Translations under genes and position numbers: made by a program | In this document: positions 7,301 to 13,519 of the stretch, piece by piece | How positions within the stretch are numbered: the stretch's first letter is position 1 | Layout: each line of letters begins with the position of its first letter | Notes under the pieces: generated by a model | Database searches by the model: none | Told to the model about the DNA's origin: nothing | The model's input: only the letters and a program-made list of their open reading frames with translations | From: Pseudomonadota bacterium | GTDB taxonomy: Bacteria; Pseudomonadota; Alphaproteobacteria; Acetobacterales; Acetobacteraceae | DNA: 14,185 nt | Assembly: GCA_021808985.1 (NCBI GenBank) | Contig: JAKBAQ010000047.1 | Coordinates: 1 to 14,185 of the forward strand | Direction of reading: 5' to 3'

Positions 7301-7973
7301 CTGCGTGCTCTACGCCTTCCGCTGCCTCACCGGTGCGGGCATTCCCCTCAATGAGGGCTGCCTCAAGCCGCTCAACATCATCATCCCCGAGAACAGTTTT
7401 CTCGCCCCGCCGCCCGGGCGCGCGGTGGTGGCGGGCAATACCGAGGTCTCCCAGGCTCTCGCCGCCGCCCTGCTGGGCGCGCTGGACGCCTGCGCCTGCG
7501 CCCAGGGCACCATGAACAACTTCCTGTTCGGCGACGCCAAATTCCAGTATTACGAAACAATCTGCGGCGGCGCCGGCGCTGGCCCCACCTTCAATGGCGC
7601 CTCCGCCGTCCATACGCATATGACCAACACCCGCATCACTGACCCTGAAATCCTGGAGCTGCGCTATCCTGTCCGTGTCGAAGAGTTTTCCATCCGCCAG
7701 AACTCCGGCGGCGCCGGCGCCCGCCATGGCGGCGATGGCTGCGTGCGCAAAATCCGCTTCCTCGAACCCATGAGCGCCACCATCCTCGCCTCGCGGCGCG
7801 CCATCGCCCCCTTCGGCCTGCATGGCGGTGCGCCGGGCGCGCGCGGCGAGCAATATATCGAACGCGCCGACGGCACGCTGGAGCCGCTGCCCGGCTGCGC
7901 CCAGGCGCGGCTTGGCGCGGGCGACGCCTTCATCATCAAAACCCCCGGCGGCGGCGGCTATAATCTGCCGTGA
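4389..7973 (+). CDS. Hydantoinase/oxoprolinase family enzyme, probably ATP-dependent 5-oxoprolinase (HyuA-HyuB fusion)
   Basis: The predicted reaction is ATP-driven opening of 5-oxo-L-proline to L-glutamate, a glutathione-cycle and glutamine-damage salvage step in the cytoplasm. The 1194-residue product has the length of eukaryotic-type OPLAH. Its start, MTGWHFWIDRGGTFTDIVA, and the MGTTVATNALLERTGAP and NQSRPHLFDLSIQRPGMLY segments are specific to the oxoprolinase branch. The HyuA half (about 1-500) carries a second actin-fold phosphate loop FDMGGTSTDAALY near residue 280. The HyuB half runs from about 684 (DPMLLELFNNLFMAIAEQAG) to the GGGGYNLP end. I chose the ATG at 4389, right before the conserved start; a TTG 18 bases upstream is less likely. 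Closely related acetone carboxylases and N-methylhydantoinases usually have separate subunits, which favours oxoprolinase. The stop overlaps the next start as GTGA. Confidence 0.88.
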   Translation: MTGWHFWIDRGGTFTDIVARAPSGQVITKKLLSENPGQYQDAALAGIAACLGLPPSAPIAPGMVAEVKMGTTVATNALLERTGAPTLLLVNHGFADLLRIGNQSRPHLFDLSIQRPGMLYTMAAEVSCRTGADGALITPLDEPAALRTLRAARAQGVDSVAIALIHAWKYPAHEIRLGELAAQAGFTNISLSHVASPLLRLVPRADTTTADAYLSPVLRHYIAQVSAGLSHAPLYFMQSHGGLAGAENFSGKDAVLSGPAGGITGAARTAALAGFHRVIGFDMGGTSTDAALYDNGFAHAFETEIAGVRLRAPMLAINTVAAGGGSILGFDGARLRAGPESAGANPGPAAYRKGGPLTITDANILLGKILPRHFPAIFGPKGDEPLDAAIVGEKFTALAAQVSAASQPTTPQALAEGFIRIAVANMAHAIRQITVQRGINPADFTLASFGGAGGQHACLVADELGIDTIFIHPLAGVLSAYGIGLADFTLVRDQAVELPFTPERIATLTATAATLAENATAALRAQNPGARASTTATVLLRYAGTDTALPVPLTAHAEMTARFTAAHQRLFGFATPEKPLIAEAVVVEAKAQGERIEEPEIPAAAPPAPLEMAEIFTGGAAHPAPVYERASLGANSLIPGPALLREQNATTIIEPGWSATITPRNHCILRRTAPRAATRVADPSRPDPMLLELFNNLFMAIAEQAGSVLRNTAQSVNIKERLDFSCAIFDAAGGLVANAPHVPVHLGAMGASVRHVIARRGASLRPGDCVALNDPYAGGTHLPDITLITPVFDAAGETIRFFTACRGHHADIGGLTPGSTPPFSQTLEEEGAVIGNFLILSAGTFHEAEFRALLASARYPARNPDQNIADIKAQIAANATAASALGGVIARYGWEVVNAYMGHVMNNAEEAIRQVIARLRDADFTYIMDNGAPLKVKISVDPAARGATIDFTGTGPADSGNFNAPPAITTACVLYAFRCLTGAGIPLNEGCLKPLNIIIPENSFLAPPPGRAVVAGNTEVSQALAAALLGALDACACAQGTMNNFLFGDAKFQYYETICGGAGAGPTFNGASAVHTHMTNTRITDPEILELRYPVRVEEFSIRQNSGGAGARHGGDGCVRKIRFLEPMSATILASRRAIAPFGLHGGAPGARGEQYIERADGTLEPLPGCAQARLGAGDAFIIKTPGGGGYNLP

Positions 7974-10750
7974 ACAAAAAACTCCTCTGGCTCATCATCC
8001 CGCTCGGCCTCGTCGCCGCCGCCGCCGCCGCCATCCTGGCGCTGCCCGGCTTCGTCGCCTCCAGCGCGCACCGCGCCCGCATTGAGCAACTGGCCTCCAG
8101 CCTCACCGGCCGGCAGGTCCATATCGCGGGCAAGCTCACGCTCAGCCTGCTGCCCTCGCCCGAGCTGAATGCCGGGCGCATCACCATCACCGGGCCGGAT
8201 AACGAGGTTATCACCGCGCACGCCCTCACGCTGGATATTTCCCTCTCCGCCCTGCTGCACGGCCAGCTGAGCGCCAAGACCCTCATCCTGGAGAGCCCGT
8301 CCATCGCCTTTCCCTGGCCGCTGCCCGGCGGGCCCAGATCCGTCGCCCCGCCGGGCTGGCTCGCCGCCCTGCACGCGCAGATCCACCAGGGCAGCATCCG
8401 CCTGGGCGGCGCGCAATTCACCAATGTCGACGCCGACCTCTTCACCGGGGCAAACGGCGCGGTCACCATCTCGGGCAGCGGCGCGCTGCTGGGCAATGGC
8501 ATCAGCCTCACCGCCGCGCTGGGCGCCACAGCCCTCACCGGCGGCGCGCCGCTCTCGCTCACCGCCGGCATCGGCCCCGCCACGCTCAATTTCTCCGGCG
8601 GCCTCAGCGGCGATGGCGCGCTGGCCGGCCAGCTCGGCCTCACGGCCCCCAACATCTCGGGCAGCGCCAGCCTCGCCGTCTCCGGCGGCGCGGCCGATGC
8701 CAGCGCCATCCGCGTCAACATCGCCAAGGCGCTGCTCACCGGCGACGCCACGCTCAGCTTCGCCCAGCCCGCCCTCACCGCCACGCTCAACGCCCAGAAT
8801 CTCGACCTCACGGCGCTGCGCCCCCTGCTGCCCGGCTGGCCCGGCCTGCCCATCGCGCTCAACCTCACCGCCAGCAACCTCAGCTATGACGGCCAGAGCC
8901 TCCCCGCGCTCACCACCAGCCTTGGCCTGTCGCCCAAGGGGCTCAACATTCATTCCCTGCAGGCCACCCTGCCCGGCGGCACCACGCTGGCCACCAGCCT
9001 GCAAATCGCCACTGACGGGGCGATCACCGGCCAGGCCAGCCTGAACAGCCCGGACCTTCCCGGCCTGCTCAGCGCCTACGGGCTCACCCCGCCGCCCGAC
9101 TGGCGCGCGGCGCAGCTCTCCGCCAGCCTCGGCGGCACCACCAGCCGGCTCGCCCTCGACAAGCTCAGCGGCAGCCTTGGGCCGAGCCGCCTTACCGGCC
9201 GGCTGGTCATCGCCGGCCGCCACGCCACCGGCGCGCTGAATTTCGACACGCTGAACCTCACACCGCTGATCTCCTGGCTCGGCCAGCGCCCCGGCCATTT
9301 CACCGCTGACGGCCAGATCACCGCCGCGCGGGCCAGCCTCGGCCCGGTGCCGCTCACGCACCTGCTGCTGGACGGCGCGCTGAACACCCAGCTCAACATC
9401 CGCCGCATCTCGGCCAATGTGCTGGGGGGGCTGGCGGCCGGCAGCGTCACGCTCGACGCGCAGAACAATGTCGTCGCCGCGCGCGGCTTCCTCTCGCTGC
9501 CTTCGGCCGCGCCGCTGGCCGCGCTGCTGCCGGCATCATGGCCACGCCCGCCAGCCGCCCTGGTGCGGCCGCGCCTCAGCCTCACCCTGGCCGCGCGCGG
9601 CCCGGACAACGCGCTCAGCGCCAGCGCCATCGCCGTGCTGGGGGATTTCACCCTCACCGCCAGCCCGCTCATCGACCTGACACAGCCGAGCCTCAGCGGC
9701 GCCATTTCGTTGCAGCACCCCAGCGCCATCGCCGCGCTCGGCATTTTCGGCCTCTCGCGGGGCCTCACCTATCCGGGTGCCGGCTCCATCTCGCTGCGCG
9801 CCAGCATCACCGCCTCGCCCACCAGCCTCGGCCTGCCGGATTTCGTCCTCTCGCTGGGCGACCTCACGGCCAGCGGCCAGCTGGTCAGCGACAAGGGGGT
9901 CATTTCCGGCCAGATCGACTCCAGCACCCTCGCCCTGCCGCCCATTCCGGCCGGCTACATGCTGCCCTGGCCGGCGCTCGCCAGCGCCCAGGGCAAGGTT
10001 GGCATCACCGCCGGGCGCGTTCTCTATGGCGGCCAGACCATCCTCGGCGCCACCAGCGCCAGCCTCAGCCTCGGCGCGGGCGGCCATCTCACCCTGGCGG
10101 TGCCGCAGGCCAGCCTCGCGGGCGGCACGCTGGCGGGCAGCATCAGCGCCACCGCTGGCGGCAGCCAGCCGCCCGCGCTCACCGCGCAGTTCACCGCCAG
10201 CCATATAGACCCCGCGCAGCTCAACCTGCCGCTGGCCTTCCCCTACACGCTCTCCGGCTTTTTTGACGCCGCCGGCAGCCTCGCCGCCACCGGCTACACG
10301 CCAAAAACCTGGGCGGCGACGCTCAGCGGCAAGGCCAGCCTCAATGCCGGCAACGGCCAGCTGCATGGCGTCTCGCTCGCCGGGCTGGCCCAGGCGCTGC
10401 ACGAGCCAGACCGCGCCAGCGCCCTGCGCGCGGCCCTGGATGGCGGCAGCACCGGCTTTGCCACCCTGGCGCTCTCCGGCGCGTTCAGCCATGGCAACTG
10501 CACCTTGAACAGCGCCAGCCTCATCGGCCCGGCGGGCAGCGCCAGCGCCACCGGCAGCATCGATATTTTTGACAAAAGCCTCGCCCTGCGCATCGCCCTG
10601 CGCCCCAGCATCAACCCGCCGCTGACACTCCACACCGCGCTGCTCGGCGGCTGGGCGGACCCCAGGCAGTATCCACAGCTCCGGCCCGCGCTGGACTATC
10701 GCCTGCCGACACCCAAGCCAACGCCCAAGCCGGCAGCGCCCGCGCCATAG
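7970..10750 (+). CDS. AsmA-family envelope protein
   Basis: AsmA-like proteins are inner-membrane-anchored periplasmic beta-groove proteins related to TamB and YhdP, linked to lipid transport and outer-membrane assembly. The 926-residue product has one N-terminal membrane anchor (about 5-27, LLWLIIPLGLVAAAAAAIL). The typical AsmA opening follows: ARIEQLASSLTGRQVHIAGK, LTLSLLPSPELNAGRITI and LTLDISLSALLHGQLSAKTL. A long Ala/Ser/Gly/Leu-rich region of short beta-strand-like segments comes next. The C-terminal AsmA region is near 770-900 (LNAGNGQLHGVSLAGLAQAL, FATLALSGAFSHGNCTLNSA), and the protein ends in a PTPKPTPKP tail. It starts with GTG overlapping the oxoprolinase stop, so it depends on the upstream gene for translation and probably transcription. 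The exact AsmA subfamily cannot be told from sequence alone. Confidence 0.88.
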   Translation: MNKKLLWLIIPLGLVAAAAAAILALPGFVASSAHRARIEQLASSLTGRQVHIAGKLTLSLLPSPELNAGRITITGPDNEVITAHALTLDISLSALLHGQLSAKTLILESPSIAFPWPLPGGPRSVAPPGWLAALHAQIHQGSIRLGGAQFTNVDADLFTGANGAVTISGSGALLGNGISLTAALGATALTGGAPLSLTAGIGPATLNFSGGLSGDGALAGQLGLTAPNISGSASLAVSGGAADASAIRVNIAKALLTGDATLSFAQPALTATLNAQNLDLTALRPLLPGWPGLPIALNLTASNLSYDGQSLPALTTSLGLSPKGLNIHSLQATLPGGTTLATSLQIATDGAITGQASLNSPDLPGLLSAYGLTPPPDWRAAQLSASLGGTTSRLALDKLSGSLGPSRLTGRLVIAGRHATGALNFDTLNLTPLISWLGQRPGHFTADGQITAARASLGPVPLTHLLLDGALNTQLNIRRISANVLGGLAAGSVTLDAQNNVVAARGFLSLPSAAPLAALLPASWPRPPAALVRPRLSLTLAARGPDNALSASAIAVLGDFTLTASPLIDLTQPSLSGAISLQHPSAIAALGIFGLSRGLTYPGAGSISLRASITASPTSLGLPDFVLSLGDLTASGQLVSDKGVISGQIDSSTLALPPIPAGYMLPWPALASAQGKVGITAGRVLYGGQTILGATSASLSLGAGGHLTLAVPQASLAGGTLAGSISATAGGSQPPALTAQFTASHIDPAQLNLPLAFPYTLSGFFDAAGSLAATGYTPKTWAATLSGKASLNAGNGQLHGVSLAGLAQALHEPDRASALRAALDGGSTGFATLALSGAFSHGNCTLNSASLIGPAGSASATGSIDIFDKSLALRIALRPSINPPLTLHTALLGGWADPRQYPQLRPALDYRLPTPKPTPKPAAPAP

Positions 10751-10837
10751 CCGGCGGCGCGGGTTTTCGTTGTTTTTCCGGCACGAACCCGCCCAAACTG
10801 GGGCGCAAGCGAAAAATTAAACCGTTCTAACAGTACG
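10751..10837. other. Convergent intergenic region with weak hairpins
   Basis: This 87-base spacer separates the converging asmA-like and cmk genes. Two inverted repeats are visible. GCGGGTT (10759-10765) pairs with AACCCGC (10786-10792) around a T-rich loop. TCTAAC (10826-10831) pairs with GTTAGA (10837-10842) across a 5-base loop at the cmk stop and is followed on the minus strand by a T-rich run (TTTAATTTTTC). The second could be a weak terminator for cmk; neither is a textbook intrinsic terminator. Confidence 0.35.
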
Positions 10838-11500
10838 TTAGATCGATTCCCGCGCCGATGCTCCACGTGGAGCATCAGTATGCCCCGCCCGCGCCTTGAT
10901 GAGCGCCAGCGCGCGGGCGAAGGCGGTATCGGCGTCGATCTCCGTGGTGTCGAACGGGATGGCATCGGCCGCCGCCACCAGGGGGGCGGCGGCGCGGTTG
11001 GCGTCCGCCTCGTCGCGCGCGGCCAGGTCCTCGCGCACCTCATGCAACGAAACCTCATCTCCCTTGGCCCGCAGCTCGGCATGGCGGCGCCGGGCGCGCG
11101 CCTCCAGGCTCGCGGTCACGAACAATTTCACATCCGCCTTGGGGAAGATGATCGTGCCGATGTCCCGCCCGTCGAGCACCGCGCCGTTGGCGTCGCCGAA
11201 ACGGCGCTGGAACGCCAGCAGTGCCGCCCGCACCTCGGGGATGGAGGCCACCTGGCTCGCCGCCTTGCTCGCCGCCGCGTCGCGCAGGTCGGCCCTGGTG
11301 AAATCCTCGGCCCGCAGCGCCCGCGCCGCGGCTGTTGCCGCCAGCGGGTCAGACGGGTCGCCGCCCGCCTCCAGCACCAGCCGGCCGACCGCGCGGTAGA
11401 GCAGCCCGGTATCGAGATATGGCAGGCCCAGCGCCGCCGCGATGCGGCGCGCCAGCGTGCCCTTGCCCGCCGCCGCCGGGCCGTCGATGGCGATGATCAT
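10838..11500 (-). CDS. cmk: Cytidylate kinase
   Basis: Cmk phosphorylates CMP and dCMP to the diphosphates with ATP, in the cytoplasm, recycling pyrimidine nucleotides. The 220-residue product has the family length. It shows the P-loop GPAAAGKGT (residues 7-15), the CMP-site stretch LPYLDTGLLYRAVGR, DGRDIGTIIFPKADVKLFV, and a lid with RARRRHAEL and the REDLAARDEADANRAAAPL segment. The ATG at 11500-11498 overlaps the aroA stop as ATGA, so it is coupled to aroA. The last about 15 codons lie beyond the conserved fold and contain a perfect 20-bp palindrome (separate entry) written with codons unlike the rest of the gene. In many alphaproteobacteria rpsA follows cmk; here a convergent gene does. 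Confidence 0.97.
   Translation of the reverse strand: MIIAIDGPAAAGKGTLARRIAAALGLPYLDTGLLYRAVGRLVLEAGGDPSDPLAATAAARALRAEDFTRADLRDAAASKAASQVASIPEVRAALLAFQRRFGDANGAVLDGRDIGTIIFPKADVKLFVTASLEARARRRHAELRAKGDEVSLHEVREDLAARDEADANRAAAPLVAAADAIPFDTTEIDADTAFARALALIKARAGHTDAPRGASARESI
10857..10876. promoter_or_regulatory. Perfect 20-bp palindrome resembling a ParB-binding parS site
   Basis: GATGCTCCACGTGGAGCATC is fully self-complementary. Its central 16 bases (10859-10874) match the common parS form TGTTCCACGTGGAACA at 14 of 16 positions; the only difference is one symmetric pair (C for T at position 3, G for A at 14). It lies in the cmk coding sequence, where it spells Asp-Ala-Pro-Arg-Gly-Ala as GAT GCT CCA CGT GGA GCA, six codons in a row that do not end in G or C. 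That is unlike the surrounding G/C-ending usage and suggests selection on the DNA. ParB binding itself is inference. Confidence 0.55.
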
Positions 11501-12831
11501 GGCGCCGCGATATCCGCGCCCAGCCGGCGCATCAGCGCCACGAAGCCGGGGAAGGACGTGTCGATGAAGCTGGCATCGTCGATGCGCATCGGCTCCCGGG
11601 TGGCCTGGCCGAACACCAGGGCGCTCATCGCCAGCCGGTGGTCCATGTGGGTCTCCACCAGGCCGCCGCCGGCGGGCTGGGCGTTGCCGTGGATGATCAG
11701 GTCATCCCCCTCGATCTCCACCCGCACGCCGCCGGCGCGCAGCATGGCGGCGGTGGCGGCCAGACGGTCGCTCTCCTTCACCCGCAGCTCCGAGAGCCCC
11801 CGCAGGCGCGACACGCCGCGCGCGCAGGCGCAGGCCACCGCCAGCACCGGGTATTCGTCGATCATGCTCGGCGCCCGCTCCGCCGGAACATCCACCGCCA
11901 TCAGCGCGGTGTGGGCGACATGAATATCCCCCACATTCTCGCCGCCCTGGATGCGGAAATCCCGGATTTCCAGCTCCGCGCCCATTTCGCGCAGCGTGTC
12001 GAACAGGCCGGTGCGCAGCGGGTTGAGGCCGACGCCGCTGAGCACCAGCCGCGAGCCTTCCACCAGCAGCCCCGCGACCAGCGGAAACGCCGCCGAGGAG
12101 GGGTCGCCCGGCACCACCACATCGGCCGCGCGCAGCTCTGGCTGGCCGGTCAGGCGGATCATCCTGCCCCGCCCGGCCTGCGTCACCTTCACCTGCGCGC
12201 CGAAATGGATGAGCATGTTCTCCGAATGGTCGCGCGTCGGCTCGGGCTCCTCCACCTCGGTGATGCCGCGCGCGTTCAGCCCGGCCAGCAAAATGGCCGA
12301 CTTCACCTGCGCGGAGGCCACCGGCAGCCGGTAGGTGATGGGCAGGGCGTCCCTGGCACCCTGGATGGTCAACGGCAGGCGGTTGCCCTCGCGCGCGGTG
12401 AACACCGCGCCGCAGGCCTTGAGAGGCTCGATCACCCGGCCCATCGGGCGCTTGCGCAGGCTGGCGTCGCCGGTCATCACCGAGGCGAAATCATGCGTCG
12501 CCAGAATGCCGGCCAGCAGCCGCGCCGCGGTGCCGGAATTGCCCATGTCCAGCACGTCATCCGGCGGGGTCAGCCCGCCAATGCCCCGGCCCGAGACCAG
12601 CCAGCAGGCGCCGTCACGGCTGATCTCGGCCCCCAGGGCGCGCATGGCGGCGGCGGTGCGCAGCACGTCCTCGCCTTCCAGCAGCCCTGTTATGCGCGTC
12701 TGGCCAACCGCCAGGGCGCCGAACATCAGGGCCCGGTGGCTGATTGATTTGTCGCCGGGAACGGCGATTTCCCCGGCGAGCGGGCTTGCGGGGCGGCGGG
12801 CGGCCAGGGGCCGTGCGGGTTGTGTCTCCAT
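11497..12831 (-). CDS. aroA: 3-phosphoshikimate 1-carboxyvinyltransferase (EPSP synthase)
   Basis: AroA transfers the enolpyruvyl group of phosphoenolpyruvate to shikimate-3-phosphate, the sixth step of the shikimate pathway, in the cytoplasm. From the chosen ATG (12831-12829) the product has 444 residues. Conserved motifs are LAGEIAVPGDKSISHRALM (18-36), DMGNSGTAARL (95-105), GDASLRKRPMGRVIEPL, ASAQVKSAILLAGLN, VPGDPSSAAFPLVAGLL, APSMIDEYPVLAVACA, RVKESDRLAATAAMLRAGG and DHRLAMSAL. The RPMGRV and ASAQVKSA style resembles the long class II enzymes. An upstream in-frame extension to 12954 would run through the neighbour's leader and adds no conserved sequence. An intermediate ATG at 12867 cannot be excluded. 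The ATG has no clear Shine-Dalgarno sequence. It overlaps cmk by four bases. Confidence 0.96.
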   Translation of the reverse strand: METQPARPLAARRPASPLAGEIAVPGDKSISHRALMFGALAVGQTRITGLLEGEDVLRTAAAMRALGAEISRDGACWLVSGRGIGGLTPPDDVLDMGNSGTAARLLAGILATHDFASVMTGDASLRKRPMGRVIEPLKACGAVFTAREGNRLPLTIQGARDALPITYRLPVASAQVKSAILLAGLNARGITEVEEPEPTRDHSENMLIHFGAQVKVTQAGRGRMIRLTGQPELRAADVVVPGDPSSAAFPLVAGLLVEGSRLVLSGVGLNPLRTGLFDTLREMGAELEIRDFRIQGGENVGDIHVAHTALMAVDVPAERAPSMIDEYPVLAVACACARGVSRLRGLSELRVKESDRLAATAAMLRAGGVRVEIEGDDLIIHGNAQPAGGGLVETHMDHRLAMSALVFGQATREPMRIDDASFIDTSFPGFVALMRRLGADIAAP

Positions 12832-12929
12832 GCCGCGCCGATTAGCATAAGGTAAGCCGTTTGACATAGCTGGCTGGGCATGGCATCGCGCCGCCCTTGT
12901 TGAAATCGCGTTCAGAGCAGAGGTTGGGC
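12832..12929. promoter_or_regulatory. Divergent promoter region between aroA and the acidic zinc-ribbon gene
   Basis: On the plus strand a perfect -35 hexamer TTGACA (12861-12866) with a 17-base spacer leads to a weak -10 (CATCGC, 12884-12889), which would start transcription about 35 bases before the zinc-ribbon gene. AGAGG six bases before its ATG is a good ribosome site. On the minus strand TATGCT (12850-12845 region) could be an aroA -10, giving a leader of only a few bases. The second reading is weak. Confidence 0.45.
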
Positions 12930-13256
12930 ATGGCGAAACCGGAACTAGGATCAAAACACACCTGCGTGTCGTGCGGGGCTCGGTTTTTCGATCTCGGCAA
13001 GGAACCCGCGATCTGCCCCAAATGCGCCACCGAGCAGCCGGTTGAGCAGCCGCGCCTGAAGCGCGCCGCGCCGATGCCCGAGGAAGTGAAGAAAGTCGTC
13101 AAACCGGCGGCGGTGGACCCGGATGATGTGGATGTCGAGGTCGTCGATGACGGGGATGATGAGGATATCCTGGAAGATGACGATATGGACGACGATGCCG
13201 ATGTGCTCGACGCCGATATCGACGTGCAGCCGGAATCCGACGACGCCGAACGCTAA
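12930..13256 (+). CDS. Small acidic zinc-ribbon protein, FYDLN/TIGR02300 family
   Basis: This family of unknown function is widespread in alphaproteobacteria, often next to aroA. The 108-residue product starts MAKPELGSKHTCVSCGARFF and has four zinc-ligand cysteines, C12, C15, C29 and C32 (CVSCG and CPKC). A Lys/Pro-rich linker follows, then an extremely acidic tail from about residue 60 to the end, mostly Asp and Glu. The usual F-Y-D-L-N signature reads F-F-D-L-G here. The ATG at 12930 is chosen because it matches the family start and has AGAGG six bases before it; a TTG at 12897 lacks both. It is divergent from aroA and followed 11 bases later by a large folded element. No function can be assigned beyond the zinc ribbon. 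Confidence 0.92.
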   Translation: MAKPELGSKHTCVSCGARFFDLGKEPAICPKCATEQPVEQPRLKRAAPMPEEVKKVVKPAAVDPDDVDVEVVDDGDDEDILEDDDMDDDADVLDADIDVQPESDDAER

Positions 13257-13267
13257 GGATAATTCTC

Positions 13268-13363
13268 AAAAGTTTTTTTGGGGTCTGGCCCTTTTTTGCA
13301 AAAAAGGGCCAGGATCTTGGGGCGCTTTTTATAAAAAGCTCCCCAAACCCCGCAAAAATTTTT
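13268..13363. repeat. 96-base complex palindromic element predicted to fold as a three-way junction
   Basis: Three helices abut with almost no unpaired bases. An outer 17-bp stem (13268-13284 with 13347-13363) has one mismatch and two G-T pairs. Hairpin 1 (13285-13312) is a perfect 28-base palindrome. Hairpin 2 (13317-13346) is a 30-base palindrome with one mismatch. Only GATC (13313-13316) lies between the hairpins. Runs of T and A flank the GGGG/CCCC blocks. It is right after the zinc-ribbon gene and could terminate transcription, but its organisation is more like a dispersed REP/MITE-type intergenic repeat. Confidence 0.7.
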
Positions 13364-13417
13364 AATAATTTCAATTTGTTGTAAGAGAAAACGGTTAAAA
13401 CAGGCTCTGCCGAACAT

Positions 13418-13465
13418 AAAAAAAACCTCCGGTGGCGCCTGCTGCGCTGGCCGGAGGTTTTTTTT
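13418..13465. terminator. Bidirectional intrinsic terminator between convergent genes
   Basis: A perfect 15-bp stem (13418-13432 with 13451-13465) has CCTCCGG/CCGGAGG at its core flanked by eight A on the left and eight T on the right. It thus provides a GC hairpin followed by a U-run in both directions. The 18-base loop can pair further through GCGC (13435-13438) and GCGC (13444-13447). It lies between the zinc-ribbon gene (plus) and the aldehyde dehydrogenase gene (minus) and suits both. Confidence 0.9.
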
Positions 13466-13480
13466 GGGGGTTTTTTAAGG

Positions 13481-13519
13481 CGTATCGGGGCCGGAGCGCT
13501 GCACTCCGGCCCTGATACG
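13481..13519. repeat. Strong inverted repeat directly after the aldehyde dehydrogenase stop
   Basis: CGTATCGGGGCCGGAG (13481-13496) pairs with CTCCGGCCCTGATACG (13504-13519) over 16 positions, one of them a G-T pair, around a 7-base loop. It abuts the stop codon at 13522-13520 on the minus strand with no gap. No U-run follows directly, so it may protect the mRNA 3' end, or be a REP-like unit, with the true terminator next to it. Confidence 0.7.

Noticed and set aside
5157..7853. An 898-codon open frame on the minus strand, antisense to the oxoprolinase gene
   Set aside because: It is a GC-rich shadow: low-complexity Gly/Ala/Asp-rich translation, no recognisable domain, and it lies fully within a gene with clear family motifs.
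7958..9361. Long minus-strand open frames opposite the AsmA-like gene (also 7936-8877 and 9536-10633)
   Set aside because: Compositional shadows of a high-GC gene, with Glu/Gly/Ala- or Arg-rich translations lacking any motif.
10826..10842. TCTAAC-AGTAC-GTTAGA considered as an SOS (LexA) or regulator site
   Set aside because: It does not match the alphaproteobacterial GTTC-N7-GTTC LexA box and lies at the end of a gene between convergent units; a weak terminator is simpler.
13099..13374. Minus-strand frame of 91 codons opposite the acidic gene tail
   Set aside because: A His/Arg/Pro-rich translation that is just the antisense of Asp codons, running into the palindromic element.
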